From DFXE01 sp032054765 (lineage in GTDB: Bacteria > Bacteroidota > Bacteroidia > Bacteroidales > Tannerellaceae), in NCBI GenBank assembly GCA_032054765.1, contig DAMBSC010000018.1:1-64000 (forward strand): 64,000 nucleotides of DNA. The letters are read 5' to 3'. The notes under the pieces were generated by a model, which was not told the origin of the DNA, did no database searches, and saw only the letters and a list, made by a program, of their open reading frames with translations. The position numbers and the translations under genes were made by a program. Positions within the stretch are counted from its first letter, which is position 1, and every line of letters starts with the position of its first letter. Shown here piece by piece: positions 62,966 to 64,000 of the stretch.

Positions 62966-64000
62966 ATGCGTACACCATCACTACAATATTTATATTTACA
63001 AAAGCCGATCACAATGGTCGTGCTTATTTGTATCGTAGCTGTTCTTCCCTGGATAGGTATTGGTAGTCTATCCAATGAGTGTGAAAGCCAGGAAGTAACT
63101 ATTGCTACCTCCATGTTAGAAACAAAGGATTGGGTATTACCTCAGGCATATAACCTCGAAATAGACTATCAACCTCCTATGGCTTATTGGCTTATGACTA
63201 TATTCTCATTACCGCAAGGCCATGTATCACCTTTCAGTGCACGTTTACCTTCTGCTCTGGCTTATATAGTACTTATAGGTTTTACACTTTTCTTTTTTGG
63301 AGAAAGGATCAAGTTTCAGGAAGCCTTTATAGGATCACTTCTGCTACTCTCCTGTTTGGGAATGCAGAGAGGAGGTATGATAAGCGGAACAGATATGTTA
63401 TTCACGGCTTTTATTGTACTTGCATTATATTCCCTTTATCGTTGGGAGAACAAACTTGAATTGAAAGGATTACCCATCATTATCCCCATTCTATTGGGAT
63501 GTGCGGTACTGACTAAAGGATTAATAGGTATTATACTCCCCTTGATTATCTTTTGCATCCATCTCATTATTATACAGAAACATAGCTGGATAACCATATT
63601 TAAATCCGTATTTTATATAGGAGTTTCGGCCATGTTTTTACCGGTTATCTGGTACGTCGCTGCATGGAGAGATAGTGGAGGTGATTTCTGGCAAATTGTT
63701 TCAGCAAATAGTTATAACATTGGGTATGGCAGTGGAATACAGATAAATCTAATAGGATTAGTTTCTGGATTCATGCCATGGACAATATTCTTTTTCTTTT
63801 CTTTATTCGGGCTTAAGTTATACTGGCCTAAAAAGAGTTTGAAACAGATATTAATCGACTGTTGGCAACAATTCCGTTCAATCGAAAAAATCAAACGATT
63901 TAGTCTTATAGCATTGCTTTGTATTATTATATTCTTCTCTTTTCTACCACATAAAAGAAGTTTATATTTATTACCTGCTTATCCATTTATTGCCGTATTC
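62966..64000 (+). CDS. ArnT-like GT-C glycosyltransferase, 5' part (runs off the window)
   Basis: The open frame begins at ATG 62966 (MRTPSLQYLYLQKPITMVVL) and is uninterrupted for 345 codons to the window edge, so the C-terminus is missing. It encodes a many-helix membrane protein of the dolichyl-phosphate-mannose/ArnT family, which use lipid-linked sugar donors on the outer side of the inner membrane. Family features are the first periplasmic loop SNECESQEVTIATSMLETKDWVLPQ (with acidic residues in place of the usual DExxY motif), QPPMAYWL, FSARLPSALAYI and LTKGLIG. Some Bacteroidota relatives modify lipid A or surface glycans; the acceptor here is unknown. The start is 11 bp after the AAA/DUF4435 gene. 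Confidence 0.85.
   Translation, partial: MRTPSLQYLYLQKPITMVVLICIVAVLPWIGIGSLSNECESQEVTIATSMLETKDWVLPQAYNLEIDYQPPMAYWLMTIFSLPQGHVSPFSARLPSALAYIVLIGFTLFFFGERIKFQEAFIGSLLLLSCLGMQRGGMISGTDMLFTAFIVLALYSLYRWENKLELKGLPIIIPILLGCAVLTKGLIGIILPLIIFCIHLIIIQKHSWITIFKSVFYIGVSAMFLPVIWYVAAWRDSGGDFWQIVSANSYNIGYGSGIQINLIGLVSGFMPWTIFFFFSLFGLKLYWPKKSLKQILIDCWQQFRSIEKIKRFSLIALLCIIIFFSFLPHKRSLYLLPAYPFIAVF

Noticed and set aside
1..64000. tRNA, rRNA, prophage or intact insertion sequence
   Set aside because: None could be recognised by eye on either strand; no transposase or integrase is encoded.

Overview
The window is chromosomal DNA from a Bacteroidales-type bacterium (phylum Bacteroidota), AT-rich and gene-dense. 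The evidence is three SusC/SusD outer-membrane glycan-uptake pairs, ECF sigma/FecR pairs, a hybrid two-component system, many lipoproteins, and the family's -7 promoter box TAnnTTTG in front of several genes. The genus cannot be fixed from the sequence alone; a Dysgonomonas- or Parabacteroides-like organism would fit. I see no rRNA, tRNA, CRISPR, prophage or intact transposase gene.

Layout. 0.2-3.4 kb: a lysine-rich hypothetical protein, then a radical SAM enzyme overlapping a GT1-type glycosyltransferase. 3.6-7.7 kb: an anaerobic sulfatase-maturase-like radical SAM enzyme followed by a Tat-exported TldD and its partner TldE/PmbA. 7.8-16.4 kb (minus strand): locus 1, ECF sigma, FecR, SusC with an STN domain, SusD, and a phosphodiesterase carrying chitobiase-like and PA14 domains. 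16.5-22 kb: a TPR histidine kinase with a LytTR regulator, then on the plus strand a vWA protein and a GH33 sialidase. 22-24.7 kb: small membrane protein, GNAT, GT2 and recR. 25.3-28.9 kb: paaK, an ACT protein, a 46-residue small symporter subunit and its SSS symporter. 29.2-34.4 kb: small membrane protein, an outer-membrane protein gene broken by a stop, an FAD-dependent dehydrogenase, radA, a PHP-phosphoesterase fragment and an isoaspartyl peptidase gene with a frameshifted leader. 35-48.3 kb: locus 2, SusC/SusD, a GH16-like lipoprotein, a DUF4838 protein and an arylsulfotransferase-like lipoprotein, controlled by a divergent hybrid two-component system. 48.3-52.7 kb: tatC, tatA, fabD, a lipoprotein and a CNNM/CorC protein. 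53.1-61.3 kb: locus 3, ECF sigma, FecR, SusC, SusD and a discoidin-like lipoprotein. 61.4-64 kb: an AAA ATPase fused to a DUF4435/TOPRIM-like domain, and the start of an ArnT-like glycosyltransferase that runs off the window.

How the genes work together. The three SusCD loci use two control modes: trans-envelope signalling through the STN domain of SusC, FecR and an ECF sigma factor (loci 1 and 3), and direct sensing by a hybrid two-component system (locus 2). The sialidase, phosphodiesterase, GH16-like, DUF4838 and arylsulfotransferase-like products suggest use of decorated, possibly host-derived or sulfated, glycans; this is inference. TldD has a twin-arginine signal, and tatA/tatC lie in the same window.

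Most unusual structure. Three intergenic regions hold minisatellites with an exact or nearly exact 22-bp period and near-palindromic units. Two of them sit between terminal inverted repeats: one element is about 541 bp with 94-bp ends, the other about 460 bp with about 38-bp ends. They look like a family of non-coding mobile elements with a replaceable 22-bp core, comparable in design to the BrickBuilt MITEs described in Porphyromonas gingivalis. Gene decay (a nonsense codon, a leader frameshift and a truncated PHP gene) is concentrated next to one of these elements.
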